Notes under the pieces: generated by a model
The model's input: the letters and a program-made list of their open reading frames with translations, nothing else
What the model was told of the DNA's origin: nothing
The model's database searches: none
Position numbers and translations under genes: made by a program
DNA from: Rugosimonospora acidiphila
GTDB lineage: Bacteria; Actinomycetota; Actinomycetes; Mycobacteriales; Micromonosporaceae
DNA: 63,515 bases
Assembly: GCF_039543385.1 (NCBI RefSeq)
Contig: NZ_BAABJQ010000042.1
Location: 1 to 63,515, forward strand
Direction of reading: 5' to 3'
Part shown: in pieces, positions 53,119 to 61,602 of the stretch
Position numbering within the stretch: the stretch's first letter is position 1
How the letters are laid out: every line of letters starts with the position of its first letter

Positions 53119-53901
53119 TCAGCCGTGCAGCGCCAGGTACGGGGCCAGCGCCACGAGCACGGCGGCGAGCGTGTACTTGAGTTGCCGAGCGGGCACCGCG
53201 TGCGCGATCCGCCAGCCGATCAGCACCCCGGCCAGCTCGGGCACGCCGACCACCACGGCCAGCGGCCAGTCGATGGCGCCGTGCAGCAGGTACCCGACCG
53301 TGCCGACCGCCGCGATGACGACGGACTGGGCCTGCGCGGCGGCGAGCGCGGGCAGCACCGGCAGGCCGAAGATGACCAGCAGCGGCACGCTGAGCATCGG
53401 GCCGCCCAGGCCGAACAGGCCGGCGGCCACGGAGACGACCAACCCCACGGCGCCGATCAGCACCGGCGGCAGGCGTACGGTCCGGTCCGCGGCGGCCCGG
53501 TCGGCGGCGGGGGCGCGGCGCTCACGGACCCACACCAGCACGCCGGTGACGGCGACCACGGCCGCGAGCAGGAGCCCGAATCCCTCACCACCGACCAGCC
53601 CGTTGCACAGCACCCCGAGCGGCGTGCCCACCACCGCCGCCGCCGCGAGGATCGCCGCGATGCGCCGGGTCCCCGACTCGCGCAGCTGGCCGGAGCGGGT
53701 GTACGCGGCCGTGCCGAGGGCGCCGGTGGCCACGTGGGTCACGATGGCGGTGCCGGCCACCCCGGCGGGGGTCAGCCCGGTCAGCAGGAACATCCCGATG
53801 GTGGGTAGCACTCCGCCCGGCCCCACCGCGGTGATCCCGACTCCCCCGGCCAGGCCGATGAGCGCCAGCAGCCCCAGTGTGAGCGGGGAATGGGGGTCCA
53901 T
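53119..53901 (-). CDS. TSUP (TauE/SafE) membrane permease
   Basis: 260 residues, about eight helices. First half GLAGGVGITAVGPGGVLPTIGMFLL and GTAIVTHVATGALG, second half repeat LVVSVAAGLFGLGGPMLSVPLLVIFGLP (family duplicate) and AAQAQSVVIAAVG. Carries sulfur-containing or other small anions. ATG 53901 is used for the typical length. Divergent from the acylphosphatase gene. Confidence 0.85.
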   Translation of the reverse strand: MDPHSPLTLGLLALIGLAGGVGITAVGPGGVLPTIGMFLLTGLTPAGVAGTAIVTHVATGALGTAAYTRSGQLRESGTRRIAAILAAAAVVGTPLGVLCNGLVGGEGFGLLLAAVVAVTGVLVWVRERRAPAADRAAADRTVRLPPVLIGAVGLVVSVAAGLFGLGGPMLSVPLLVIFGLPVLPALAAAQAQSVVIAAVGTVGYLLHGAIDWPLAVVVGVPELAGVLIGWRIAHAVPARQLKYTLAAVLVALAPYLALHG

Positions 53902-54046
53902 CGGCTCACCACCCGGTGCCAGACGACGTCGCTTCCTCCGGCCACCGTACCGAACCATCAGCCCCGGCGAATCCGTCAGCCCCGGCGAAGTTTGCCGGTG
54001 CGGCGGGTTGCCGGGCCGGGCCGCCGGCGGGCCGTACGCTGGCCCG

Positions 54047-54337
54047 GTGATCCGCACACGGGTACTGGTTGGCGGCCGGGTTCAGGGCGTCTCGTTCCGG
54101 GAGAGCTGCCGGGGGCTGGCGCAGCGCCACGGCGTGACGGGATGGGTGCGCAACCGGCCGGACGGCCGGGTCGAGGCGGTCTTCGAGGGGCCGGCCGACG
54201 ACGTCCGTGACCTGGTCGAGTGGATGCGCCACGGCCCCGAGTCCGCCGTCGTCGAGGACATCGTCGTGCGCGACGAGCAGCCCGAGGGGCTCGACGGCTT
54301 CGTCATCGGCGCGACCTCCTCGGCAACCGGTCGCTGA
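54047..54337 (+). CDS. acyP: Acylphosphatase
   Basis: 96 residues. Phosphate loop GGRVQGVSFRESCR (catalytic Arg in VSFR) and VTGWVRNRPDGRVEAVFEG (catalytic Asn). Splits acyl phosphates such as 1,3-bisphosphoglycerate. GTG 54047 has no strong ribosome site and may be leaderless. Confidence 0.9.
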   Translation: MIRTRVLVGGRVQGVSFRESCRGLAQRHGVTGWVRNRPDGRVEAVFEGPADDVRDLVEWMRHGPESAVVEDIVVRDEQPEGLDGFVIGATSSATGR

Positions 54338-54375
54338 GCGGGCAACGCCCGCGCCGCCGCAATCACACCATCGCG

Positions 54376-54978
54376 TCAGGCCATCGCCGGCTCGAGCAGG
54401 CGCTGGGCCAGGGCGCGGGCGTTGCGCGCCGGGCCCCCGTCGCCGAGCGCCTGCACGGAGGCGTACACGCCCTCCATGACCAGCGCCAGGTAGTCCGCGA
54501 GCTGCTCCGGATCGGTGACCGGAGTGGTCTCGGCGAAGTCCCTGACCAGCTCCCCGAAGCGCATCCGCAGCCAGCTCTTGTGCGCCACCGAGGCCCGGTG
54601 CGCCGGATGGTTGGCGTCCGGGAACTCGGCCAGTGCCATCAGGAACGGGCAGCCACGGCACTGCTCCGGGCCCACCTGCTCGGCGATCGCGTCGAAGACC
54701 GCGAGGATCTGGTCGCGCGGCACGTCTCCGCCCGAGCGTGCGGACGCGTCGAACCACTCCTGATAGAACGCCTTGGCGCGCTCGATGTACGCGGCGATCA
54801 GGTCGTCCTTCGACGCGAACAGCCGGTACAGCGTCGTCGGGGCTATCCCCGCCTCGGCGGCCACCCGGTCCACGCCGGTGGCCCGAATGCCGTGCCAGTA
54901 GAACAGCTCGTTCGCAACCTGAAGCACATGCTCACGAGTGTCCGCTCCAGCACGTCGCATATGCGACCCCTTCGACAT
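54376..54978 (-). CDS. TetR/AcrR family regulator
   Basis: 200 residues. HTH: EHVLQVANELFYWHGIRATGVDRVAAEAGIAPTTLYRLFASKDDLIAAYI. C-terminal part with Cys pair ECRGCPFLMALAEFPD. ATG 54978 is set behind AAAGAGG; GTG 54993 is an alternative. A perfect 24-bp palindrome upstream (55021-55044) is its likely operator. No divergent target gene remains. Confidence 0.88.
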   Translation of the reverse strand: MSKGSHMRRAGADTREHVLQVANELFYWHGIRATGVDRVAAEAGIAPTTLYRLFASKDDLIAAYIERAKAFYQEWFDASARSGGDVPRDQILAVFDAIAEQVGPEQCRGCPFLMALAEFPDANHPAHRASVAHKSWLRMRFGELVRDFAETTPVTDPEQLADYLALVMEGVYASVQALGDGGPARNARALAQRLLEPAMA

Positions 54979-55020
54979 TGACCTCTTTCCCACTGCCAGT
55001 GCGGGGCCTATAGTAGCCCG

Positions 55021-55044
55021 TTGTTAGGGGTCGTTCCCTAACAA
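55021..55044. promoter_or_regulatory. 24-bp TetR operator
   Basis: TTGTTAGGG-GTCGTT-CCCTAACAA, perfect 9-bp arms, 43 bp before the tetR start. The 155 bp beyond it (to 55202) hold no recognisable gene, as if the target was lost. Confidence 0.68.
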
Positions 55045-55202
55045 CAGGTGGGGTGGCCGCGTGAGCCGACGGGGCACTGGGGAGGCGCGACGTCACGGGG
55101 GTCGTCGATGCCGCACCCAGGTCGGCTCACGGCGGCTGGGCCCGCCCGACGGCAACCCGATAGCCGCCCGTTCCCGTAGCCACCGACCGGCCGAGCCGCC
55201 GA

Positions 55203-56237
55203 TCAGCGCGCGGGAGCGCGGCGCGGCGCCGGGTGGGCGAGCCGATCGCCGTCCATCAGAGCGCCGGACTGCTTGAGCCGGTGCGACACCGGCGACACCT
55301 CCAACGCCACCACCCCGTCGATGACGCCCAGGTCGTTGGTGATCAGGTCGTACAGCGCGTCGAGGTCGCGGCAGACCACCGAGGCGAACAGGTTGGCGGC
55401 GCCGGTGACGGCGGCGATGAACTCGACCTCCGGCAGGGCGGCAAGCTGATCCCCCACCGCGGCCAACCGGTGCGGCACGACGGTCAGCCACAGATGGGCC
55501 GCGGTACCCAGGCCCAGCAGTCCGGTGGCGAGGTCGACGTCGAAGTACAGCGCGCCGCTGTCCCTCAGGGCGGCGAGCCGGCGGGCGGTGCGCCCCTCGC
55601 TTTGCCCACAGGCCCTGGCCAACTGAGCCAGGCTCGCCCGGCCGTCGCCGGCGAGCACCGCGAGCAGGGGTTCGTCGGCCGCGGTGAGCGTCGCCGGTTC
55701 GGAATCCTGGGAGACGGCCGGCCTCAGCGCGTCGACCTGCTGGGCGGACAGCACCTCCCCGATATTGATCAGTTTCGGTTCGCTGCGCGCCCGGAAGTGG
55801 TGCAGGATGACGTACGCCGCCATGCCGAGCACGGGAGCGGTCCGGGGCAGGCGCTGGGAGAGTAGGTCGTCGCGCTGCTCCCGGGTGCGCGAGCGCACCG
55901 AGCCGATGATCTCCGAACCGCCGGAGCTGACACTGACCCAGGCGACGTCGTCGCGCCTGGTCAGGGCGGCGGCCAGCCGCGCCGTACCGTCCGGCCGGAC
56001 CTGCACCCGGATGACCCAGTCGCTCTGCCCGATGCGCCGCGGGTCGACCACACCGATCACCCGCACCACGCCATCGCCGCGCAGCCGCCGGTAGCGCCGC
56101 GCGACGGTCTGCTCCGAGACGCCCAGCACCTCCGCGGCACGACTGAACGAAATCCGTGGATCGATCTGCAGGGAGTGGATCAATTGCCTGTCGAGCAGGT
56201 CCACGACGGCGGATTTCGGCGCTGAGATGGGTGGCAC
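55203..56237 (-). CDS. Lrp/AsnC family regulator, double-unit
   Basis: 344 residues, twice the usual Lrp size. Two tandem units: HTH LDRQLIHSLQIDPRISFSRAAEVLGVSEQTVARRYRRL followed by a RAM-like domain; then a second HTH LLAVLAGDGRASLAQLARACGQSEGRTARRLAAL and RAM (HLWLTVVPHRLAAVGDQLA, ASVVCRDLDALYDLI). This tandem form is known in actinobacteria. GTG 56237 chosen; up to 56297 is open. Divergent from an MFS pump with 95 bp between, probably its target. Confidence 0.85.
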   Translation of the reverse strand: MPPISAPKSAVVDLLDRQLIHSLQIDPRISFSRAAEVLGVSEQTVARRYRRLRGDGVVRVIGVVDPRRIGQSDWVIRVQVRPDGTARLAAALTRRDDVAWVSVSSGGSEIIGSVRSRTREQRDDLLSQRLPRTAPVLGMAAYVILHHFRARSEPKLINIGEVLSAQQVDALRPAVSQDSEPATLTAADEPLLAVLAGDGRASLAQLARACGQSEGRTARRLAALRDSGALYFDVDLATGLLGLGTAAHLWLTVVPHRLAAVGDQLAALPEVEFIAAVTGAANLFASVVCRDLDALYDLITNDLGVIDGVVALEVSPVSHRLKQSGALMDGDRLAHPAPRRAPAR

Positions 56238-56332
56238 CGGAGGAAGACTACGCGAACCCCGGTGTGGCTGGTCCCAGCCCGTACCCGCACCCGACACTGA
56301 CGCCCGATAAGACCGAGAAAGGGAAGCACCAG

Positions 56333-57946
56333 ATGCGTAAATGGGTGCCGTTGATCACGGTATGCCTGGGCACGTTCATGCTGCTCATCGACGTGACGAT
56401 CGTGAACGTCGCGCTGCCGGACATGGCCCGGGACCTGTCCACGTCGTTCTCGGCCCTGCAGTGGGTGGTCGACGGGTACGCCCTGTCGCTGGCGGCGCTG
56501 CTGCTGGGCGCGGGCTCCATAGCGGACATGGTCGGGCACCGCCGGACGTACGTGGCCGGCCTGGCGCTGTTCGCCCTCGCGTCGCTGGTCTGCGGCGTGG
56601 CGCCGAACGCGGGCGCGCTGGTCGGCGCCCGGCTGGTACAGGGCGTCGGCGCCGCCGCCATGTTCGCGACGACGTTCGCCCTGCTCAACAGCTCGTACCA
56701 GGGTCGCGACCGGGGCACCGCGTACGGCCTGTGGGGTGCCGTCTCCGGCATCGCCACCGCTATCGGGCCGGTACTGGGCGGCCTGCTCACCGAGGGCATC
56801 TCCTGGCGCTGGATCTTCTTCGTCAACCTGCCGATCAGCGTCCTCGCCATCGTCATGTGCCTCCTGGCGCTGCGCGACGTCCACGCGCCGACCTCGGGAA
56901 GACTCGATCTCGGCGGCATGGTGACGTTCACCGCGTCCGCGGCGGCCATCACCTACGGGCTGATCCACGCCAGCGAGAACGGCTGGTCCTCGGCGGGCAG
57001 CTGGGGGTACCTGGTGGCGGGCGCCGCCCTGCTCGCCCTGTTCGTGCTCATCGAATCCCGTTCCGCGCACGCCATGCTCGACCTGGGGCTCATGCGCAAC
57101 GGATCCTTCGTCGGCATCCTGGTGTGCGGGATGCTGATGAACTTCTCGGCCTTCGCGTACTTCACCTACACGTCCATCTGGATGCAGTCGGTGCTCGGGA
57201 TGAGCCCCATCACCGCCGGCCTCACCGGCCTGCCGCTGTCCGTGGCCACGTTCGTGGTCTCCGCCGGATTCGGCCGGTTCCTGCACGGTGCGCGCCCCGG
57301 ACCGGTCATCGGCTCCGGACTGGTGCTCATCGGGCTCGGCGGCCTCCTCGACGCGCTGCTGGTACACGGCGACGCGCGATGGACCGCCCTGCTGCCGGGC
57401 TTCCTGGTGGCCGGCGTCGGGCTGGGGCTGGTGCTTCCGGTATTGAGCTCCTCGGCGATGTCGGCGGTACCGCCGCAGCGCGGCGGCATGGCCGCCGGTG
57501 CCATGAACACCGCCCGCCAGCTCGGCTTCGCGTTCGGCATCGCGCTGCTCGGCAGCGTCTTCGCGGCCCGCGCGCAGCACTCGCTCGGCGCGCACGGCGT
57601 ACCGGCGCCGGACGGCGTGGCGCGCGCCCTGGCCGGTGGGCAGGCCGGCGACGTGCTGCGCGCCCTGCCCGCCCCGGCGCGGGCCGCGACCGACCAGGCG
57701 CTACACCTGGCGGCGGTCTCGGGCCTGCGGGGCGCGTTCGTGGTCGCCGCCGTCCTCGGCGTGCTGGCCGGCCTGCTGGCCCTCGCCCTGATCCGGCCGC
57801 GCAGGCCCGACCCGGTGATCCTCGAGGACTCGACGGGCCGCCCCAAGGACCACCCCGCGGGCCACACCGGGCCCTCGGGGTCCGACGCCCGAACCGCCGC
57901 CGAGGGCGGCGAGTCGATCGGGCCCCAGCGCCTGCGCGTCGAGTAG
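56333..57946 (+). CDS. DHA2-type MFS efflux pump
   Basis: 537 residues, 14 helices. Helix 1 CLGTFMLLIDVTIVNVALPDMARDL, loop 2-3 GSIADMVGHRRTYVAG, motif C RGTAYGLWGAVSGIATAIGPVLGG, WRWIFFVNLP. Proton-driven drug exporter. AAAGGGAAG stands before ATG 56333. The C-terminus is a charged tail. Regulated by the Lrp gene next door. Confidence 0.88.
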   Translation: MRKWVPLITVCLGTFMLLIDVTIVNVALPDMARDLSTSFSALQWVVDGYALSLAALLLGAGSIADMVGHRRTYVAGLALFALASLVCGVAPNAGALVGARLVQGVGAAAMFATTFALLNSSYQGRDRGTAYGLWGAVSGIATAIGPVLGGLLTEGISWRWIFFVNLPISVLAIVMCLLALRDVHAPTSGRLDLGGMVTFTASAAAITYGLIHASENGWSSAGSWGYLVAGAALLALFVLIESRSAHAMLDLGLMRNGSFVGILVCGMLMNFSAFAYFTYTSIWMQSVLGMSPITAGLTGLPLSVATFVVSAGFGRFLHGARPGPVIGSGLVLIGLGGLLDALLVHGDARWTALLPGFLVAGVGLGLVLPVLSSSAMSAVPPQRGGMAAGAMNTARQLGFAFGIALLGSVFAARAQHSLGAHGVPAPDGVARALAGGQAGDVLRALPAPARAATDQALHLAAVSGLRGAFVVAAVLGVLAGLLALALIRPRRPDPVILEDSTGRPKDHPAGHTGPSGSDARTAAEGGESIGPQRLRVE

Positions 57947-58086
57947 CGGCATCCAGCCGGACGATCCGGCCGCGGCCCGCGAGGTCGCGGCCGGCGTCAC
58001 TCCCCCTAAAGCTTCCTAGGACAATAGGTTGTCGGGCCCGGTCGTCGGCCGCCCCGTCGCGCACCGGTGAGGATCGCGGGCAATGG

Positions 58087-58164
58087 GGCTCGCGGACGGT
58101 CTGGGCTCGCGGACGGTCTGGGCTCGCGGACGGTTTGGGCTCGCGGACGGTTTGGGCTCGCGGA
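58087..58164. repeat. 17-bp tandem repeat, 4.6 units
   Basis: GGCTCGCGGACGGTYTG at 58087, 58104, 58121 and 58138, then a partial unit. The array ends at base 58164, one base before the stop codon of the next gene (minus strand, ends 58165). Confidence 0.9.
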
Positions 58165-59082
58165 TCAGGCGTGCGACCGCGCCGGTGCCGGGTGCGGGGC
58201 GGGCGGCCGGGCCGGGACGGCGGGCGGCGCGCAGTGGTCGGCCAGCAGCCGCAGCGCGGCGTGCGAGGACGTGCCGGGAGCCGCCGTGTACGTCAGGATC
58301 CGGTGCCCCGCGTCGTCGGGCACCTGCAGCATCTCGAATTCCAGCTGGAGGTCGCCGACCTCGGGGTGGTGGAACCGCTTGCTGCCGGACAGGCAGTTGT
58401 GCACCGGGTGCCTGGCCCACAGGGCGGCGAACGCGTCGCTGGCGAGGCTCAGCTGGCCCACCAGGTCGGCCAGTGCCCGGTCGTCGCGGTTGCGCCCGGC
58501 CACTAGGCGCAGCGAGGCCACGGCCCGGGCCGCCTCCTGGTCCCAGTCCGCGTACAGCTCGCGGGTATGCGGATCGAGGAACAGCATCCGGGTCAGGTTG
58601 GGCCGGTCGGCCGGGCGGGCCGGGGCGCCCGCGTCGACGTGACCGGCCAGCAGAGCGTGCCCGAGACGGTTCCAGGCCAGGACCTCGGTGCGGCGACCCA
58701 TGACGACCGCGGGTACGTCAGCCATCGCGTCGATCAGCCGCACCGTGCCGGGGCGGGCGGCATCCGGCCGGGCCGGCCGGCGACGCCCGGTCCGCGCCGG
58801 CCGGGCCAGGTCGTGCAGGTGGGCGCGCTCGTCGTCGTCGAGGTTGAGCGCCCTGGCGATGGCGTCGATGATGCTCACCGACGCGTTGGCGCTCTGCCCC
58901 TGTTCGAGCCGGGCGTAGTACGTGGCGCTCACGCCGGCGAGCTGGGCCAGTTCCTCGCGCCGTAGCCCCGGCACGCGGCGGGCGCCGTAGGACACGATGC
59001 CGGCCTCGGCCGGGCTGCGCCGTGACCGCCGGTCGCGCAGGAACTCTCCGAGTGCTCCCTCGGCCGCCTGGCTTTCCGTCAT
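58165..59082 (-). CDS. XRE regulator with MmyB-like ligand domain
   Basis: 305 residues. HTH PGLRREELAQLAGVSATYYARLEQGQSANASVSIIDAIARAL, then the PAS-like part VPAVVMGRRTEVLAWNRLGHALLAG, LFLDPHTRELYADWDQEA, HPVHNCLSGSKRFHHPEVGDLQLEFE. ATG 59082. It is divergent from an efflux pump. The C-terminus is Pro/Ala-rich and touches the 17-bp repeats, which may change length of the tail. A shadow frame on this strand runs on to 60789. Confidence 0.87.
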   Translation of the reverse strand: MTESQAAEGALGEFLRDRRSRRSPAEAGIVSYGARRVPGLRREELAQLAGVSATYYARLEQGQSANASVSIIDAIARALNLDDDERAHLHDLARPARTGRRRPARPDAARPGTVRLIDAMADVPAVVMGRRTEVLAWNRLGHALLAGHVDAGAPARPADRPNLTRMLFLDPHTRELYADWDQEAARAVASLRLVAGRNRDDRALADLVGQLSLASDAFAALWARHPVHNCLSGSKRFHHPEVGDLQLEFEMLQVPDDAGHRILTYTAAPGTSSHAALRLLADHCAPPAVPARPPAPHPAPARSHA

Positions 59083-59134
59083 GAGGCCATTGTGCCCACC
59101 CGAGCGGGCCCCCTGCCTCACCCTGCCAGTGCCA

Positions 59135-59194
59135 GGCAGCCCAGTGCCAGGCAGTCCGGTGCTCGGGAGTCCAGTGCTCGGCAGTCCGGTGCTC
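59135..59194. repeat. 15-bp tandem repeat, four units
   Basis: GGCAGYCCRGTGCYM units at 59135, 59150, 59165 and 59180, within the divergent promoter region of the regulator and pump. Confidence 0.85.
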
Positions 59195-59277
59195 GGTGCG
59201 GCGGGGTGTGGCGCGGGTGCCGGATCGCTTCCAGGGTCGAGGCGGACGGAATCGACTACCCGAAAGGCACCGGCCCG

Positions 59278-60819
59278 ATGACCGACCTCGACCAACCCAC
59301 CGCGTCCATCGCAACCACCGCAGCCACCGCATCCGCCGAGGGGCCGGGCTCGGACCGGCGCCTCGGCGGCCGGCGGCTCCTGATCCTCGCCGTGCTGCTC
59401 ACCGCCAGCTTCACCCTCGCCGTGGACTTCTCGATCCTCAACGTCGCCCTGCCCACTATCGGCGCCGATATCGGGTTCTCCCTCGGAGGCCTGCAGTGGA
59501 TCGCCACCGCCTTCTCGCTGTGCGCCGCGGGGTTCACCCTGCTGTTCGGGCGGGTCGCCGACCTGTTCGGCCGGCGCCGGCTGTTCCTGGCCGGGATCGC
59601 TCTGCTCGGGGCCTCCTCCCTCGCCGGCGGCCTGGCCGGCGCGCCGTGGGTGCTGATCGCCGCCCGGGTGGCGCAGGGGTTGGCGACCGCCGCGGTGACC
59701 CCCGCCGCGCTGTCGCTGCTGACCACCTCGTTCCCCGAGGGCCCGGTGCGGGATCGGGCGCTCGGCCTCAACGGGGCGCTGATGGCGGCGGGCTTCACCA
59801 CCGGCGCCGTCCTCGGCGGCGTGCTCACCGACCTGCTGAGCTGGCGTTGGGCGTTCTTCATCAACGTGGCGGTCGCGGTCGCGGTCCTCGCCGTGGCGCC
59901 GGCGGTGCTGTCCGAGAACCGGCCCGACCGCCGGCCCCGGCTGGACGTGCCCGGCGCGGTCACGGTCACGCTCGCCCTGCTGGCCGCCGTATACGGGCTG
60001 ACCGAGGCCGGCCAGCGGTCCTGGGCGAGCCCCCGCTGCTGGGTGCCGCTGGGCGCCGCCGCGGTGGCGCTGGTGGGGTTCTGGGCCATCGAGCGGCGGG
60101 TACCGGAGCCGCTGGTACCGGTGCGGGTGCTGCGGCGCCGGACGGTTGCCTGGAGCAACCTGGCCGGAGCGCTGGCCTTCGCGACCGAGACGTCGGTGGT
60201 GTTCCTGCTGACGCTGTACCTGCAGGACGTGCTCGGGTACTCGCCGCTGCGGGCGGGCCTGTCCTTCGCGGTGCTGGGGGCGGGTACCGTCGTCGGCGGG
60301 CTCGCCGGCCCCCGGGTGATCGGCGCCATCGGCAGCCGGGGCGCCATGGTCGCCGGCTTCGCGATGCAGGCGGCGGCGACCGTGCCGCTGGTCTTCCTCG
60401 GCGACCGGTCCGGCGCGATCGTCGTGCTGCTGGCCGCCACCTTCGCCGGTGGCGTCGCCAATCTGGTGGCGATCGTCGGCTTCATGGTGACTGCGACCTC
60501 CGGCCTGCCCGACGCCGAGCAGGGGCTCGCCACCGGCCTCACCACCATGAGCCAGCAGGTCGGCATCACGATCGGCATCCCGGTCATGTCCGCCATCGCC
60601 ACCGCCCGGATGTCCGCGGGCGGCGAGCCGTCGGCGCACGCGGTCACCAGTGGGGTCGGCGCCGCGCTGGCCGTCAACGCGGCGGTCTGCGTCGCCGTCG
60701 CGCTCCTGCTGGCGGCGGTGTTCAGGCCCTCCGCGCTCAGGCCCTCCGCGCTCAGGCCTTCCGCGCCCGGACGCTCCGCGCTCAGGCACTCCGCGCGCCG
60801 TGACCGCGCCGGGCGCTGA
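59278..60819 (+). CDS. DHA2-type MFS efflux pump
   Basis: 513 residues, 14 helices. LTASFTLAVDFSILNVALPTIGADIG, GRVADLFGRRRLFLAG, motif C LGLNGALMAAGFTTGAVLGGVLTDLLSWRWAFF. The last 30 residues are RPSAL repeats from 15-bp DNA repeats, a variable basic tail. ATG 59278; AAAGG lies 11-15 bases upstream. Divergent from XRE/MmyB regulator. Its last 38 bp overlap the convergent membrane gene. Confidence 0.87.
   Translation: MTDLDQPTASIATTAATASAEGPGSDRRLGGRRLLILAVLLTASFTLAVDFSILNVALPTIGADIGFSLGGLQWIATAFSLCAAGFTLLFGRVADLFGRRRLFLAGIALLGASSLAGGLAGAPWVLIAARVAQGLATAAVTPAALSLLTTSFPEGPVRDRALGLNGALMAAGFTTGAVLGGVLTDLLSWRWAFFINVAVAVAVLAVAPAVLSENRPDRRPRLDVPGAVTVTLALLAAVYGLTEAGQRSWASPRCWVPLGAAAVALVGFWAIERRVPEPLVPVRVLRRRTVAWSNLAGALAFATETSVVFLLTLYLQDVLGYSPLRAGLSFAVLGAGTVVGGLAGPRVIGAIGSRGAMVAGFAMQAAATVPLVFLGDRSGAIVVLLAATFAGGVANLVAIVGFMVTATSGLPDAEQGLATGLTTMSQQVGITIGIPVMSAIATARMSAGGEPSAHAVTSGVGAALAVNAAVCVAVALLLAAVFRPSALRPSALRPSAPGRSALRHSARRDRAGR
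60722..60796. repeat. 15-bp tandem repeat, five units, at the pump C-terminus
   Basis: TCAGGCCCTCCGCGC at 60722, 60737 and variants at 60752, 60767, 60782, giving R-P-S-A-L. The convergent membrane gene stops inside the last unit. Confidence 0.88.
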
Positions 60820-61423
60820 CCCGGCGGCGGATGTGCCGGACCGTGAAGCCGATCAGCCCGCCGAGTACCACGACGTACTGCACGCCGGCGAGCGCGGGCA
60901 CCAGGTCGGGGGCGAGCGTGTACGCCAGGATCACCTTGACCGCCCCGTCGAGGCCGAGCCCGGCGCCCCACACCGCGGTCAGCAGGGTCATGCCGTGACG
61001 GAACCCGGCATCGGCCGCCCAGTCGCGGTCCCAGTCCTCGCCCGGATCCTGGCCGAACGGCCGGGCCACCGTGAAGAACAGCGGCCGGCGCGCGGCCAGG
61101 GTGGCCAGGGCCACCAGTCCGACGGTGCCGGTGACCAACCCGTCCCGGGCCAGCGCGAGCCGCTGGCCGCCGCCGGCCAGGACGGCCACGGCCAGGACGC
61201 CCAGCACGACGACGGTCAGGCAGGCCAGTTGGTCCAGCTGGCGCCGGCGCGCGAAGGTGACCGCGGCGTTGACCAGCGGGATCGCGGCGGCCAGCAGGGT
61301 CGCCGCCAGCACGGTCGATCCCGCCGCCCGCAGGCCGTAGTAGGTGGCGACCGGCGCGGCCAGATCGAGCACGCCCGAGCGGATCAGGGCGGCGCGGAGG
61401 TTCTCGGGCTTGGTGGTGCTCAT
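60782..61423 (-). CDS. VC0807-type integral membrane protein
   Basis: 213 residues with six predicted helices (LDLAAPVATYYGLRAAGSTVL, LLAAAIPLVNAAVTFARRR, CLTVVVLGVLAVAVLAGG, GLVTGTVGLVALATLA). It contains RRPLFFTVARPFGQDPGEDWDRDW, then VQYVVVLGGLIGFTVR. VC0807-like proteins are of unknown role. GGAG precedes ATG 61423. Divergent from the histidine kinase operon, maybe its target. Confidence 0.78.
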   Translation of the reverse strand: MSTTKPENLRAALIRSGVLDLAAPVATYYGLRAAGSTVLAATLLAAAIPLVNAAVTFARRRQLDQLACLTVVVLGVLAVAVLAGGGQRLALARDGLVTGTVGLVALATLAARRPLFFTVARPFGQDPGEDWDRDWAADAGFRHGMTLLTAVWGAGLGLDGAVKVILAYTLAPDLVPALAGVQYVVVLGGLIGFTVRHIRRRVSARRGHGARSA

Positions 61424-61468
61424 GTCGCACTCCGTTTCGTCGATGACGGGTGCCGACGCTAGGCAGCG

Positions 61469-61523
61469 GTGGGCCGGCCCGGTATCCGTGCCGGCCCACA
61501 CCCGGTGGGTCTGGACCCACCGG
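61469..61523. promoter_or_regulatory. Two large inverted repeats between membrane gene and kinase operon
   Basis: GTGGGCCGGC (61469-61478) with GCCGGCCCAC (61490-61499), 11-nt centre; and CCGGTGGGTC-TG-GACCCACCGG (61502-61523), a 22-bp perfect palindrome. Both lie in the 179-bp divergent region, 80 bp before the kinase start. Candidate sites for the LuxR-type response regulator. Confidence 0.6.
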
Positions 61524-61602
61524 TCGCCGGCGGTTGGAGGGATGGCCGGGCCGGGCCCGGGTCTGCGATGGTGAGCTGGTCCGACGACGGAAGGAGGCGC
61601 GG

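Noticed and set aside
55061..55276. Small plus-strand frame after the TetR operator
   Set aside because: Arg/Gly/Pro-rich, overlaps the Lrp gene on the other strand, no recognisable domain; considered a shadow or scar.
58165..60789. Very long minus-strand frame fused to the XRE regulator
   Set aside because: The part beyond 59082 is antisense of an MFS pump, with Glu/Gly/Arg-rich low-complexity residues. The ATG at 59082 gives the normal XRE/MmyB length.
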